This document shows, piece by piece, positions 52,176 to 62,490 of a stretch of 64,000 nt of DNA (positions are counted from its first letter, which is position 1; each line of letters starts with the position of its first letter). The notes under the pieces are model-generated. The model saw only the letters and a list, made by a program, of their open reading frames with translations. It was not told where the DNA came from and ran no database searches. This stretch comes from Naganishia liquefaciens (lineage: Eukaryota; Basidiomycota; Tremellomycetes; Filobasidiales; Filobasidiaceae): the NCBI GenBank assembly GCA_013423385.1, contig BLZA01000002.1:248001-312000 (forward strand), written 5' to 3'. The position numbers and the translations under genes are program-made.

Positions 52176-55100
52176 ATGGATGACAACCCCTTCGCCAACC
52201 CATTCGCAGACGATGGCGACAGCGATCCGTTCGCGTCCGTCATTCGCGACCACGGTAGTCAGTCCCCGACGATCGCGGGCTATTCCTCCGGCTTCGAGAG
52301 CTCGAGTAGGAGGGCCAGCATCGTCTCGGCCAACGCAGATCCGCAATCAACGGGGAATGCCTTCGGGCAATCACATCTCCATCTCGATACCGAGGAATCA
52401 CCGTACCTTCGGAAACTCGAGCAAGACGGTGTCATTTCAGGCATCTCCTCTCCTTCCGCCTTTCAGCAGCCATCATTCTCTACGAACGACAGCCAGCGGC
52501 ACGCTAATGAAGAGATTGATGCATTTCATGGCGGATTCTACAGTCCTTCAGCATTCAACACAGTAAACCCTGCGATATCCCAACCCGGGTTTGGCCTTGA
52601 TGAATCAATCTCTGTACAGGGTTCTCAAGATGGTCCAGCGCACGATCAAAATCAGGGGGCTGATGCGCACGTACAACAAGATAACCTCGAAGCTCTCGGC
52701 TTGGCGCCTGCCGTGGACCCAACATCGAGCCTTAAAGCCGCCTTTATCAAACACCAACCTTCAACGCAATCCAAATCCGAAGCGCAAGAAACCCCGGTCA
52801 ATGGCGACAAACCCGTCGAAGAGTCCGCTTCAGCTACACAGTCTGAGCCGAAAGCCCGCACTGGAGGTCTCTCGGCCGGCGCACGCCGGAAAAAGAAGAT
52901 TGTTGGGATCAGCATGGACACCGTGCAGCAGGAAAGGGAGAGGGAAAGGCAACGGTTGGAAAAGGAACGTGTGGAGAAAGAACGTCTCAAGAAGGAGCGA
53001 CAGGAACGGGAGAAGATTGAGCAAGATCAGCAAGAGAAGGAAAACGTCGACAAGAAGGACGCCGAGGATACCAAGCCAGACGAAGCTTCTACGCCGTCAC
53101 CAACCGAACGACAGCCGACGATATCGTCGACAACGGCTGAACAAATCCTCCTTGCCCCGAATCCTCATCATGCGTCCCAGACATACGCCCGTCAGCTCGA
53201 TGGACGAACCGAAAGCTCAGATGACTTCGGCACCCTGCCTCCCCTACCCGATTCTGGTGAAACCACGCGCGCCTCAACGCCACAGCCGTCCAAGGCTGAA
53301 GAATCTGCCTCTCCCGTCAGTAAAGCTCCGACTCGCGAAGCGTCAACGACATCGCCAATACACGCTCATCCAGGCGTGATTCGTTCACACCTTGATCCGG
53401 TTGTCACCTCCCCCCTCGACGGTACTCAGGCCACGGAGGAAGACGACCTGCAGCCCATTTTCCAAGCGCTCGCCCTTGGTGCTTCATCGACACGACCCAC
53501 TGCCCAGAGCGGTCAATCGTCTTGGGGTCGCGCTTTTGACGAAGACGAACCTGCACAGGGGTCGATTGGTCAAGATGCATCATCTGATAGTTTACCGCCT
53601 TCGGCAGGTTGGACCACGAGTCTGCCAACGAGTCAAAACGCCCAAGCGGGGACGTGGGGGAGCCCGAAGGGACAGGATACCTCTGGAGACGCCTGGGGCG
53701 GAGGAAACGGATACGCTCACGTCAGTATGTCGGCGCCGGTCTTGAGCGGTGTTGCTTACTTTTTCCGCATGCAGGTGGCGGACTCTTCAATTCGCCCAAC
53801 AGCAACACGTCCGTTATCGACTACCTCTATCAAGTCTCCGGCGCTCGACGCGACCGCTGCGCCGCCACCACCACCAAAGACGGAAGCTCCGGCATTCATC
53901 ATCCGGATTCACGATCCCACGCGCGTCGGTGATCCAATCCGCGGTCACGTAGTATATACAGTGACGACGCGGACTTCCTCGCCGCACTACGCATTGCGGG
54001 AGTCGTCCGTCTTGCGGCGATTCAGTCAATTTCTATGGCTTGCCGAGCGCGTTGGAGCGAATAATCCGGGTGTGATCATTCCTCCCGTCCCGGATAAGCA
54101 GTTGTCTGGTAGGCGGATTTCTGCAGAAAGCTTGAAAGGGCGCTAAATCTGTCTTGTACAGGACGCTTCGAAGATCAATTCGTCGAAACAAGGCGAGCGG
54201 CATTGGAGAAATGCCTCAATAAGATGGCAAATCACCCAGTGCTGAGTCTGGATCCGGACTTACGCCTTTTCCTCGAGAGCGAGTCGTTCGAGTTTGAGGT
54301 ATGCAACAACATCGACTTCATAACTCCATACTGATATCTGCTCAGGTCAAGCACAGAAAGCACGAATCGGCGCAAAGTCAGGAGAGTAAAGGTCTTTTGG
54401 CAACCATTGGCGGGTCCATCGGCGGACCTCGTTTCATAGAAAAGGATGATGTCAGTCCTGTGTTGCGCCACCACGTTTGTGCGCTGATGACAGCCATTTC
54501 TAGTGGTTTGAACAAAAGAAGGCATACCTCGACTCGTTGGAATCGCAGATGAAAGGCTGGATCAAGTCCGTCGAATCCGCTTCCAAGCATCGCTTAGGTG
54601 AGTGGTAATTTTGAGCGCTGTTCGATTACTAATACTGTGACCGGTACAGATCTCTCGCTGACCATCTCAGACTTTTCCGACACCATTACTGCCCTTGCAG
54701 AGTCTGATTTGTCGATGGACTTGTCTCAAGCTCTGCAACGGCTGGCCGGACTGACCACTCGAGAAAAGGAGGCACAGGAGAATCAGGCTAAGATGGACGT
54801 AGTGTACTTGCTGAACACGGCGGATGAATACGTGCGATGGATAGGCAGCGTCAGAGTGGGTCGAATGGCATACGGCAGTGTGGCCCGGACTGACCCTCGT
54901 CTTTCAGTTGGCGTTTGCATCGCGCATAAAATCCCACTTTACCTGGCAGCAGACAGAAGCGGACGCAAAGAGGCTAAAGGTGCAGCATGAAAAGCTGCGC
55001 AAATCAGGAAAGATTGCACATGATCGGATACAGCCAGCCCTGGCGGAGATTGCAGAGGTGCGTCTTGAGACTCCATGTACGATTGAGCCAAAGAAAAATG

Positions 55101-55404
55101 CTGATTCACATATCTAGGCCGAAAGGAAGGCATTGGATGCTCATTCAGACTTTGATGCCGTTTCGAGATTGGTCAAGCTGGAATTCGCGCGATACGAGCA
55201 TGATCGTGTGGAGGAATTCAAGCATATGTTTGCGACGTATCTGGATGAGATGATCATCGCCCAGAAGGAGGTGAGCATAAACGATTGAAGAGCCACTCTC
55301 CAAACGTACACTGATATTATGCGCAGATGGTTGCAGCCTGGGAAACTTTTTTGGGAATTCTACAGCGGACGACGGGTGATCGGCCAACGCAGCGGGCTTC
55401 ATAG
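52176..55404 (+). CDS. VPS5: Retromer sorting nexin Vps5 (PX-BAR)
   Basis: Vps5 pairs with Vps17 as the membrane-bending half of retromer, returning cargo receptors from endosome to Golgi. The ATG at 52176 gives MDDNPFANPFADDGDSDPFA, the usual Asn-Pro-Phe-rich start. A long disordered region with a charged helix (EKERVEKERLKKERQERE) leads to the PX domain: FIIRIHDPTRVGDPIRGHVV, YTVTTRTSSPHYALRESSVL, RRFSQFLWLAERVGANNPGV, IIPPVPDKQLSGRFEDQFVE. The BAR domain follows: WFEQKKAYLDSLESQMKGWI, LDLSLTISDFSDTITALAES, RLAFASRIKSHFTWQQTEAD, HDRVEEFKHMFATYLDEMII, ending TTGDRPTQRAS-stop. The RRFSQF and PP-PDK motifs support phosphoinositide binding. About eight short introns. Confidence 0.93.
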
Positions 55405-55801
55405 AAACCGGTAACCTGTAGATCGGTGAATAGAGGCAGTATAAGTTGAAACGAAGTTGTAGATTTGGCAGCTCGTGAGCCGTCCTCAAGATGAATGCGT
55501 CGTCAGATCGGAAATGCTCTCATGATCGAACATCTCCTATTCAGCCCCTATCCAGGTTCGATCACGCCGGGCGACTTTGTCTGAAACATCCTTACATCGG
55601 TATTTTCCATCAAGTGATCTGCGCGTCTTGCTCCGGCGAGGCACGAGAATACCTCTTTCGGATCGGCGCTCTCCATGTCACCGTTTCAGGAGGGCAAAAG
55701 AAGCTCAAATGCAAAGGGGGAAATGTATATATGCTCAACGGATCAACTGGAGGATTGGGGAGTCGCCGTCATCTCTCTCATCCCCTTCCACGACTGTTAT
55801 C
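55405..55801. promoter_or_regulatory. Intergenic region between VPS5 and REC8
   Basis: About 400 bp, both flanking genes on the plus strand. Small open frames (such as 55491-55862) overlap the REC8 start in another frame and are not supported. Confidence 0.4.
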
Positions 55802-58800
55802 ATGTTCTTTTCGGAAGACTTTCTCCTGGTCAAGCCGGGAGGGTATGTCATTCAGGAGCTGACCGGCGGCTTCAGCAACTGATTTGCTCTCTGATTCTTA
55901 CAGGCTCGGAATATTTTGGTTCGTAGCGACATTCGCGCATTAATTTCCTTCCCGCTGACTCGTCTTATCGGTAATAGGCTTGCGGCAACAGTGGGAGCAA
56001 GAGGGCGAAAAGTCCTGACCAAGAAGACGCTACTGGAATGCGATATCACCGAAGCATGCGAGAAGATTCTCAATCCTCCTGCTCCGATTGCTCTGAGAAC
56101 GAGTGCTGGTCTGATGATGGGAGTTGTCAAGTAAGTCTGGTGGCGGCATAGACTCTCCCGAATTTGCTGATCAGGTCATTCAGAGTTCATGATGCTAGAT
56201 ATGACTTTGTTGTCAACGTGAGAACGAGCAGCTTTTAATTTGACAGAATCGACGCCTACAAAGACCCTCTTCCATCGCAGGATGTCACCAACTTGGAGAG
56301 CGCGGTCAAGAAGGCGGTGGAAGGTGGCTCAAAAAGAGACCTCGATCATGACAAGATCAATGCTGCCCACAAGGCCACCGCGCGGTAAGCTCGCAACCCT
56401 CATGATGCGACCCGTTATTGAGGCTACGTCATAGGGCCGAAGTAATCACTGTCCACCATCAACCGGGACAAGGATTTGCGCCCAACCTGGATTTAGCTCA
56501 AACAGTATGATCCCTTCCGCCTCATCAGAGTGGCGATTGACCCTTCCGAAATAGACTTGGGAAAGCTTTCTAAAAGTTTACGGTAAATCAGGAAAGGAAG
56601 CAAGCGAAGACCCATTCGACTCGCAAGAAGCTCGAGAGTCCTCAGATTCGGGTAAGCAACACGGTCGCTCCCGATGCTCAGCTTGATCGCCTCGCAGGAC
56701 GTGCGCGCTCGAGATCCTTCACACCCGAGCCGGAAAGAGGGCGACACATTGCCAGTCAAGATGTAATCAACCTGCCTCGCTTTCGACACCGAAGCAGCTC
56801 TTTGCTTCCCGGAAATCGGCTAGACAGCGAACACGTGGACGTCGATGCCGAACCTGCTCCATTCGAGATTGAAGGCATTGTTCGAGAGAATACTGATAGC
56901 TTGCTGGTGAAAAGAGTGAGGGGGACGAGTGGTACGGGAAGTATACTCCTTGCAGCGGGGAATGATTCGAGTTTCAGTGCCGGTAATGGCGGAATCGACT
57001 ATCAACCAGTAGACTTGGGCTTTGATTTGGGGATTGACCTGCCGCTGTAAGTTGCAAAAGCCAGCGCTAGCGGGCTAATAGTCATCCAACATGTCCAGCC
57101 TGGAAGGTTTGGGTGTTCAAGATCACTTGCCTGCAGATGCGATACATGACCAAGACGTGGCAAACATGGTTCCGCAGAATGTCTCCATGGATCAAAACGT
57201 CGTGGACGCATTGCTCGATAACTGCGACCCGGCTCTTTCGCGTCAGGGATCTCTCGCCGCCGATGATTTGGTAAGGCGTTAGTGCGTCAGCCCACAAGTG
57301 GAAGTGGAACTTAACGAAATTCGCCTCAGCCTGTCAGAGCCGTGACCAAAGCCAAGCCCAGGAGAGTGGTCTGCTTGATCGACAAAGTCCGCGTTATTTA
57401 GTCGCAAGGTTGAAGGTGTGCTGACACCCTTGTTTCGTAGACCATTGAGCTCGACAATCAAGAATTACGAGAGATGAAAAGCAACTATAAGACACGCATG
57501 ACAGACGCCAAGCATCAAAGAATGATCGACGAGCAGCGCAAGGAGACACTGGGTCGGGTTCGAGCTGAGATCGCGCAACCTTTTGGCTATGGGGGTGAGT
57601 CACCGCGCAAACTGAGATTAGGTTTGCGAACCAGACGTGGCGGCACGCTCATCTTCGCTACATAGCTCCCATCGCCGCAGAGCTGGAAGCGTTCTGGACG
57701 GTTGTGGCCAGACCTCCTTTTGACGCCGTGAAGGCGCTACAACAGGCGAAACGGAAGAGATCTCGAGCTGTTACGGAGGGTGCTGGTGTTCCGAAAGACA
57801 AACTGCACGACCTCGAGCCTCTGCCGTTGGATGACATGGATATGCAAGCCATGGATTTGCAGAATGCGGGGGTTAGTGTAGGGAGAAAGGATGATCGTTT
57901 ACGCGACTGATCTAGGACGCCCTACCCACGACATGGCGAGCAGGAGGATGAAGGCAGACAACGCTTGGGATCAGATGAGGTAAACCCTCCAACGATTCTT
58001 CAAGGTGTGTTACATGCTTATCGCCTTGTTCCAATTCCCAGCTACAAGAAGTCGAGATGGGCAGAAGGGCTAATGGAATACAAATGCCCGTTGGTAGACC
58101 TCTGAGTATGAACACACGCACGCCCATTAATTTGGCTTGATCATGTAGTGGGAGGTTCCGGTCTACAAGGCTCCCAGTGACTTGGGTCATGACGGTATGT
58201 TCCCCTTGTGAGCCGTCCCAAAATCGTACTAATGCCTTCAAAGATCCCTATGGCGTCCCTGCTTCTAGCACAGTGGGCACAGGAACAGGTCCCCGGCTCA
58301 GTCTAGTCACCCCGCAAAATGCTAGGTATGCCTCGAGAGTTCTAGATATCCCGGATTGACAATTTTCGCGCAGGGAAAGACTGGTGAGGCGTGCCCGATC
58401 TAGCTCCATCATCGGCTCCAATATCTCTGGATCAGCGCAACGAAAGGCAATGCTAGCTGATTCTTCGATTTTGGATGAAGGGCAACTCGATCGTACGAGT
58501 CAACTAGCCTGGCGTGGTAGAAGCTAAGACTTCGCCTCCCTTCAGTTCCCGACGCCGCTTTTCCGGATGAGCCAGTGCCCATGCAAGAAGAGAATGAAGC
58601 CAGCCAACCAAGTTTGCCTGGATACGTGAATGTGAATGAGCGACAATTCCTAGAGTCAGTTCGCGAAAAGAGCAAACGCCGATTCAACACTGATTCCATG
58701 GATAGGTACCTGCGTGAACACGCTTCCGCTGCTTTGCCCGATGACGACGATGTCTTTGAGTCTGACCATTCGGTTTTATTTTCGGAGATTGCCCGACCGC

Positions 58801-59046
58801 AGGAACACAAGCGAGCTATCGCTGTTAACGCTTTTGTAGGTTGGACTCATCGAGCCGGCGAGGGTCAGAGCTGAACCTTGTCACCTTTTGCAGTACCTGA
58901 TCCTGAGTAAGCCCCCGCGACTGTTGATGAAAGACGTTGTCTGAAGCTTTTGGGCAGCCCTGGTCACAAAGAATTCGATCAGCGTCAATCAAGAAGAACC
59001 ATTTGAGGATATCGCAATCACGATGAAAAGGCCCTTTGCATACTAG
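55802..59046 (+). CDS. REC8: Meiotic cohesin kleisin Rec8
   Basis: Alpha-kleisin that closes the cohesin ring, here of the meiotic Rec8 type. The N-terminal Smc3-binding module is MFFSEDFLLVKPGGLGIFWL spread over three exons, then AATVGARGRKVLTKKTLLEC, DITEACEKILNPPAPIALRT and SAGLMMGVVKVHDARYDF. The middle is long and diverged (LAQTNDPFRLIRVAIDP-like segment, PFEIEGIVRENTDSLL, RRVVCLIDK, TIELDNQELREMKSNYKTRM, ELEAFWTVVARPPFDAVKAL). The C-terminal Smc1-binding winged helix reads ARPQEHKRAIAVNAF, YLILTLVTKNSISVNQEEPF, EDIAITMKRPFAY-stop. Many short introns, including a 15-nt exon at 55904-55918. Termini match kleisins well; Rec8 rather than Rad21 is inferred from the divergent middle. Exons between 56400 and 58560 are partly uncertain. 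Confidence 0.82.
55904..55918 (+). other. 15-nt microexon of REC8
   Basis: Exon GCTCGGAATATTTTG between a TTACAG acceptor and a GTTCGT donor rebuilds GLGIFWLAATVG, the conserved kleisin start. Skipping it keeps frame but removes five residues of the Smc3-binding module. Confidence 0.75.
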
Positions 59047-59249
59047 ATTCGTCGTTCTGTGCCCATCGCCGGCCCAAAATCAGACCGACTAGCTGACTCC
59101 GGCCGACACCCGTCCCATTCTGGGAAAGCCAATTTCAAGGCTGGCGCAAGCAACTTCAAGAGAGCTGCATTGCTTGAAACACTATGCTACAACTTGTGAT
59201 ACAACATACGGAATAGAAAGGACCGGAATGTTCTGCCAAAGGTATCCGA

Positions 59250-60185
59250 TCATGATGACCGCTTGCTGGAGCTCTTTCGAGCCTTCTTCGTCTTGATCGA
59301 ACCATTCCCTCCGCTCTTTGTCTTTTTTGGTGCATCCTCGTCCAAAAAATCTTCCGCTGCCACTCGTTTGCCGTTGCGTTTGGCCGAGGACTATACAAAA
59401 GACGAGGAATCAGTAATTGATGGCATAGCAGGATGAGTCTGTTCACCACCTGCTGCTTCGGGGTGTCCGATACCACGCCGACAACGTTTTCCCCCTCTGC
59501 AGCGAGTTTTTCCGACTGCGCATCCCGTGCCATCTTGAACCGACTTGCCATACCAACATCTGATTCCTCGAGTGCTGGCGTACTGGCCCGACTGCTGTCG
59601 GCAACGGTCGAAGCATTGTCGTCTGCCGTTTCCGCAGCGAGCCTCTGCGCACGAGGGATAGCGGCGGCGATGAATCTCCCTGCTGCTGCGACGTCGACCT
59701 TGTTTGCACCTTGAGACGTAGAGGCGATCAGCAAAAATCCAACTTCTTCAACGAGATGTAGCTTACGCTTTGGGGCGCTCTCGGCGTCCCTCACCTTGAT
59801 GTAGTAGGTCTTGATACGATCCTGCAAAAAGAAAATGTTCAGCTATCGTTTCCGCATCTCACCGTGATCGACGTCGCACTCACCAGCTCTTTCATTACTG
59901 GATGTTTGTCAGGATCTAGCCCCTTCAGCCTAAGAAATACTGGCCGGCAATCGTCAGTCATGAGCCAAGAGACAGAATCGCGGGAGACCTACTCCATATG
60001 AGATCGCAGATGCCATACGCCATGATCATGTTCATCTTTGCCTGCTCCAGGTTCCCTAGTGAACTGATGACTTCTTGCCATGAGGAAGACAGTAGCGGTT
60101 TGAGAACCGCTTCGAGGTTGTCGATGTCTTGGTCGATTTCGTCCAAGGCTTCGCGCGCATCGAATTCGGATTCTGAGGAAGACAT
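59250..60185 (-). CDS. Nuclear exosome cofactor C1D/Lrp1 (Rrp47), Sas10/C1D family
   Basis: C1D/Lrp1 stabilises the exosome nuclease Rrp6 and acts in rRNA and snoRNA 3' processing. The start at 60185 (MSSSESEFDAREALDEIDQD) opens the Sas10/C1D helical domain: VLKPLLSSSWQEVISSLGNL, EQAKMNMIMAYGICDLIW, FLRLKGLDPDKHPVMKEL, DRIKTYYIKVRDAESAPKRK, VDVAAAGRFIAAAIPRAQ. A Lys-rich tail (APKKTKSGGNGSIKTKKARK, ending SSSKRSS-stop at 59250) fits the basic C-terminus that binds RNA. Three short introns restore frame. Divergent from WDR83. Confidence 0.88.
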
Positions 60186-60585
60186 GGCGACGCTCTCGGC
60201 TTTTTGGCTGAGGAGCACGCCATGTCAATGATACCGTAGGTCCGTGTGGAGACAATCAATGTGCAGGAGCCGAGGAGCATCAAACCAAGGGGAGGGTGAT
60301 CGACGAATAATTCTAGGACGGATGCTAATTTGGGTACGGTATACCGTGATTCATCAATGTCCCCGCTCATCAGCGAGACATCTGCACCGTGGTTTCCGAT
60401 TCTCAAAGAGCTAGAGCTCCTTTAGAGGAAAATCGAGACGAGTAAGTTCGCCATCCATCTACATTACCACCTCTTTCAAGTCATCCGGGAAGCTGAAAGC
60501 CCTTCCGTCCAAAGCAGCGAATGCCGACCGCTTCATCACCTCGGATCCCATAGCATTCGTTGGCATCCTGCTGCTACACGTCGAG
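60186..60585. promoter_or_regulatory. Divergent promoter (C1D / WDR83)
   Basis: About 400 bp between the two start codons. No TATA box or further gene recognised. Confidence 0.4.
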
Positions 60586-61975
60586 ATGAAAGACTCGAAG
60601 TTGGGCTATCCCGACGAGCTGAAACATACGTATGGCCTCCATCCCTGGCGTCTTACAGATGCTAAATACACCTTATCTTATTGTAGCCTCAGTACTCATA
60701 CCGGTCCTGTCAATGTCGTTCGATACAATAATCAGACATCCAAGTACTGCCTGACGGGTGGACAAGATCGAAGCATCCGATTATGGAACTCCTCTGCCGG
60801 AAAGGAAGTCAAAGTGTACAAGGGACACGGCTATGAAGTGCTCGGTCTAGACATGTAAGTCTGTGCAACTTCCTCGCTCACAACGCTAATCCCGCCTAAC
60901 AAAAGCGCACCAGATAATGCATCCTTCGCTTCATGCGGAGGCGATAAAGCCGTTCTGATCTGGGATGTCAGCTCAGGGACAGTGACGAGGAGACTGCAAG
61001 GCCATTTCGGTAAAGTCAACGTGGTCAAGTATGCCGGCGGCGGTGCTGGGGCAAAGGATGGCGGAGGGAATGTGTTGGTCAGCGGAAGCTTTGACTCAAA
61101 GGTCATGATTTGGGATATGCGGTCAGTCCAGACCAACTCAATCTTGTCGGAGCCGCTGATGTCAAATCGGGATTTCAGGGCTGTCTCAAGGCTGCCGATC
61201 CAGACTCTGCAAGAAGCAAGAGATTCCATCACGTCCATCTCGATACCGCCAAGCAGTGCAGGGGGAGCGGAAATCATTACCGGATGTGTCGATGGAGTCG
61301 TTAGAAGCTATGATGTGCGCATGGGCAAATTGGTTGGGGATACAATTGGAGGTACGCAATGTCACGAGTTCCCCTGAATATGCTGAAAAAGGCGTATTGT
61401 ACCGACGAATCCAGCTCCGGTCACCAGTGTGGTGGCGTCACCGACCTCGCCGAAAGATTCATTGCTCGTCGCTAGCCTGGATTCAACAGTCCGGCTACTG
61501 GACAGGACGAATGGACAGGTGGGTGCGGATGAGACAGTCGTGTCCAGACTGATGAACATACTTGTTGTACACCGGACAGATGCTCGCGACATTCAAAGAC
61601 GCCGAATTTGTCAACAACGCATACAGATCGCAGATAGCGTTCGGATACGGGGAAGATATCGTTTTGGCAGGAGACGAGCAGGGTGGTCTCTGGGCCTGGA
61701 ATGTCATCGATGTGGGTATCAGGTGCGTGCGCATGTCAGTAAAAGGCCTGCTAAGCACCTCTTGAACAGTCGAAACCGCTAGAGGCCGAGCCTGCAAAGA
61801 TCCATTCAAAAGTGATCACCTGGGTGGAAACACACCCTCTTCACGGGAACGAGATGCTTACCGCCAGCGCGGGTACGTTCTTTTGAGCATGTGCATGTGA
61901 CCGTTGCTGAGCTGAGACTTTCGCTGCATGACAGACGGCACGGTCAAGGTTTGGGGCAGGAAAAAGGACGTTTGA
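60586..61975 (+). CDS. WDR83: WD40 protein WDR83/MORG1
   Basis: WDR83 (MORG1) is a seven-bladed propeller known as a MAP-kinase scaffold and as a spliceosome-associated factor. The first exon (MKDSKLGYPDELKHT) joins LSTHTGPVNVVRYNNQTSKY. Repeats follow: CLTGGQDRSIRLWNSSAGKE, YKGHGYEVLGLDIAPDNASF, SCGGDKAVLIWDVSSGTVTR, RLQGHFGKVNVVKYAGGG, VLVSGSFDSKVMIWDMRSVQ, SITSISIPPSSAGGAEIITG, VDGVVRSYDVRMGKLVGDTI, SLLVASLDSTVRLLDRTNGQ, IVLAGDEQGGLWAWNVID and LTASADGTVKVWGRKKDV-stop. The pair KYCLTGGQDRSIRLWN with YDVRMGKL is characteristic of the family. Six or so short introns. Confidence 0.87.
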
Positions 61976-62490
61976 GATTAGAGGGACCGGACCCATGGTC
62001 GAGAAGGCGAGACTCTTGCTGCAACTCAGCCAGCGAGTAGATATGGTGACGGCGGCTACACATTGATCAATGCTAGCCATGCAATCAAGGATCTGATATG
62101 TCTGTAGCTCATAATACGCCCTGTATCGTTGTAGTATGTCAGAAGACACAAAGCAAAGGTATTACCTCTCCGGGATATCCGCTGCCGAATGAATGCCTCT
62201 GATTCCGAACGCGTGTCTCGCTCGCTCGCAACTCAACCAGAATAATTTGGATCCGATCTGCCCGTTGCGATGCCGTTGTTCGATAGTCGATAGTGGTGAA
62301 TCAGCGCAAAAGCATCATCCATGTATGCTGATGTGGCAGCTCCACTCGGCGAAGCCAACCTGACAATACATGTCTTCTCGATAGAATCAGCACGGTGCTC
62401 ACACGTCACAGGCAAGAGGTGATGATTGGTACATCCTCGTTCGACCATCTCCAACACACAATTATTTCTCGGTAACAGTCGCCCTTCAAG
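61976..62490. promoter_or_regulatory. Intergenic region upstream of the SDR gene
   Basis: About 515 bp between two plus-strand genes. No coding exon, TATA box or repeat recognised. Confidence 0.4.
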
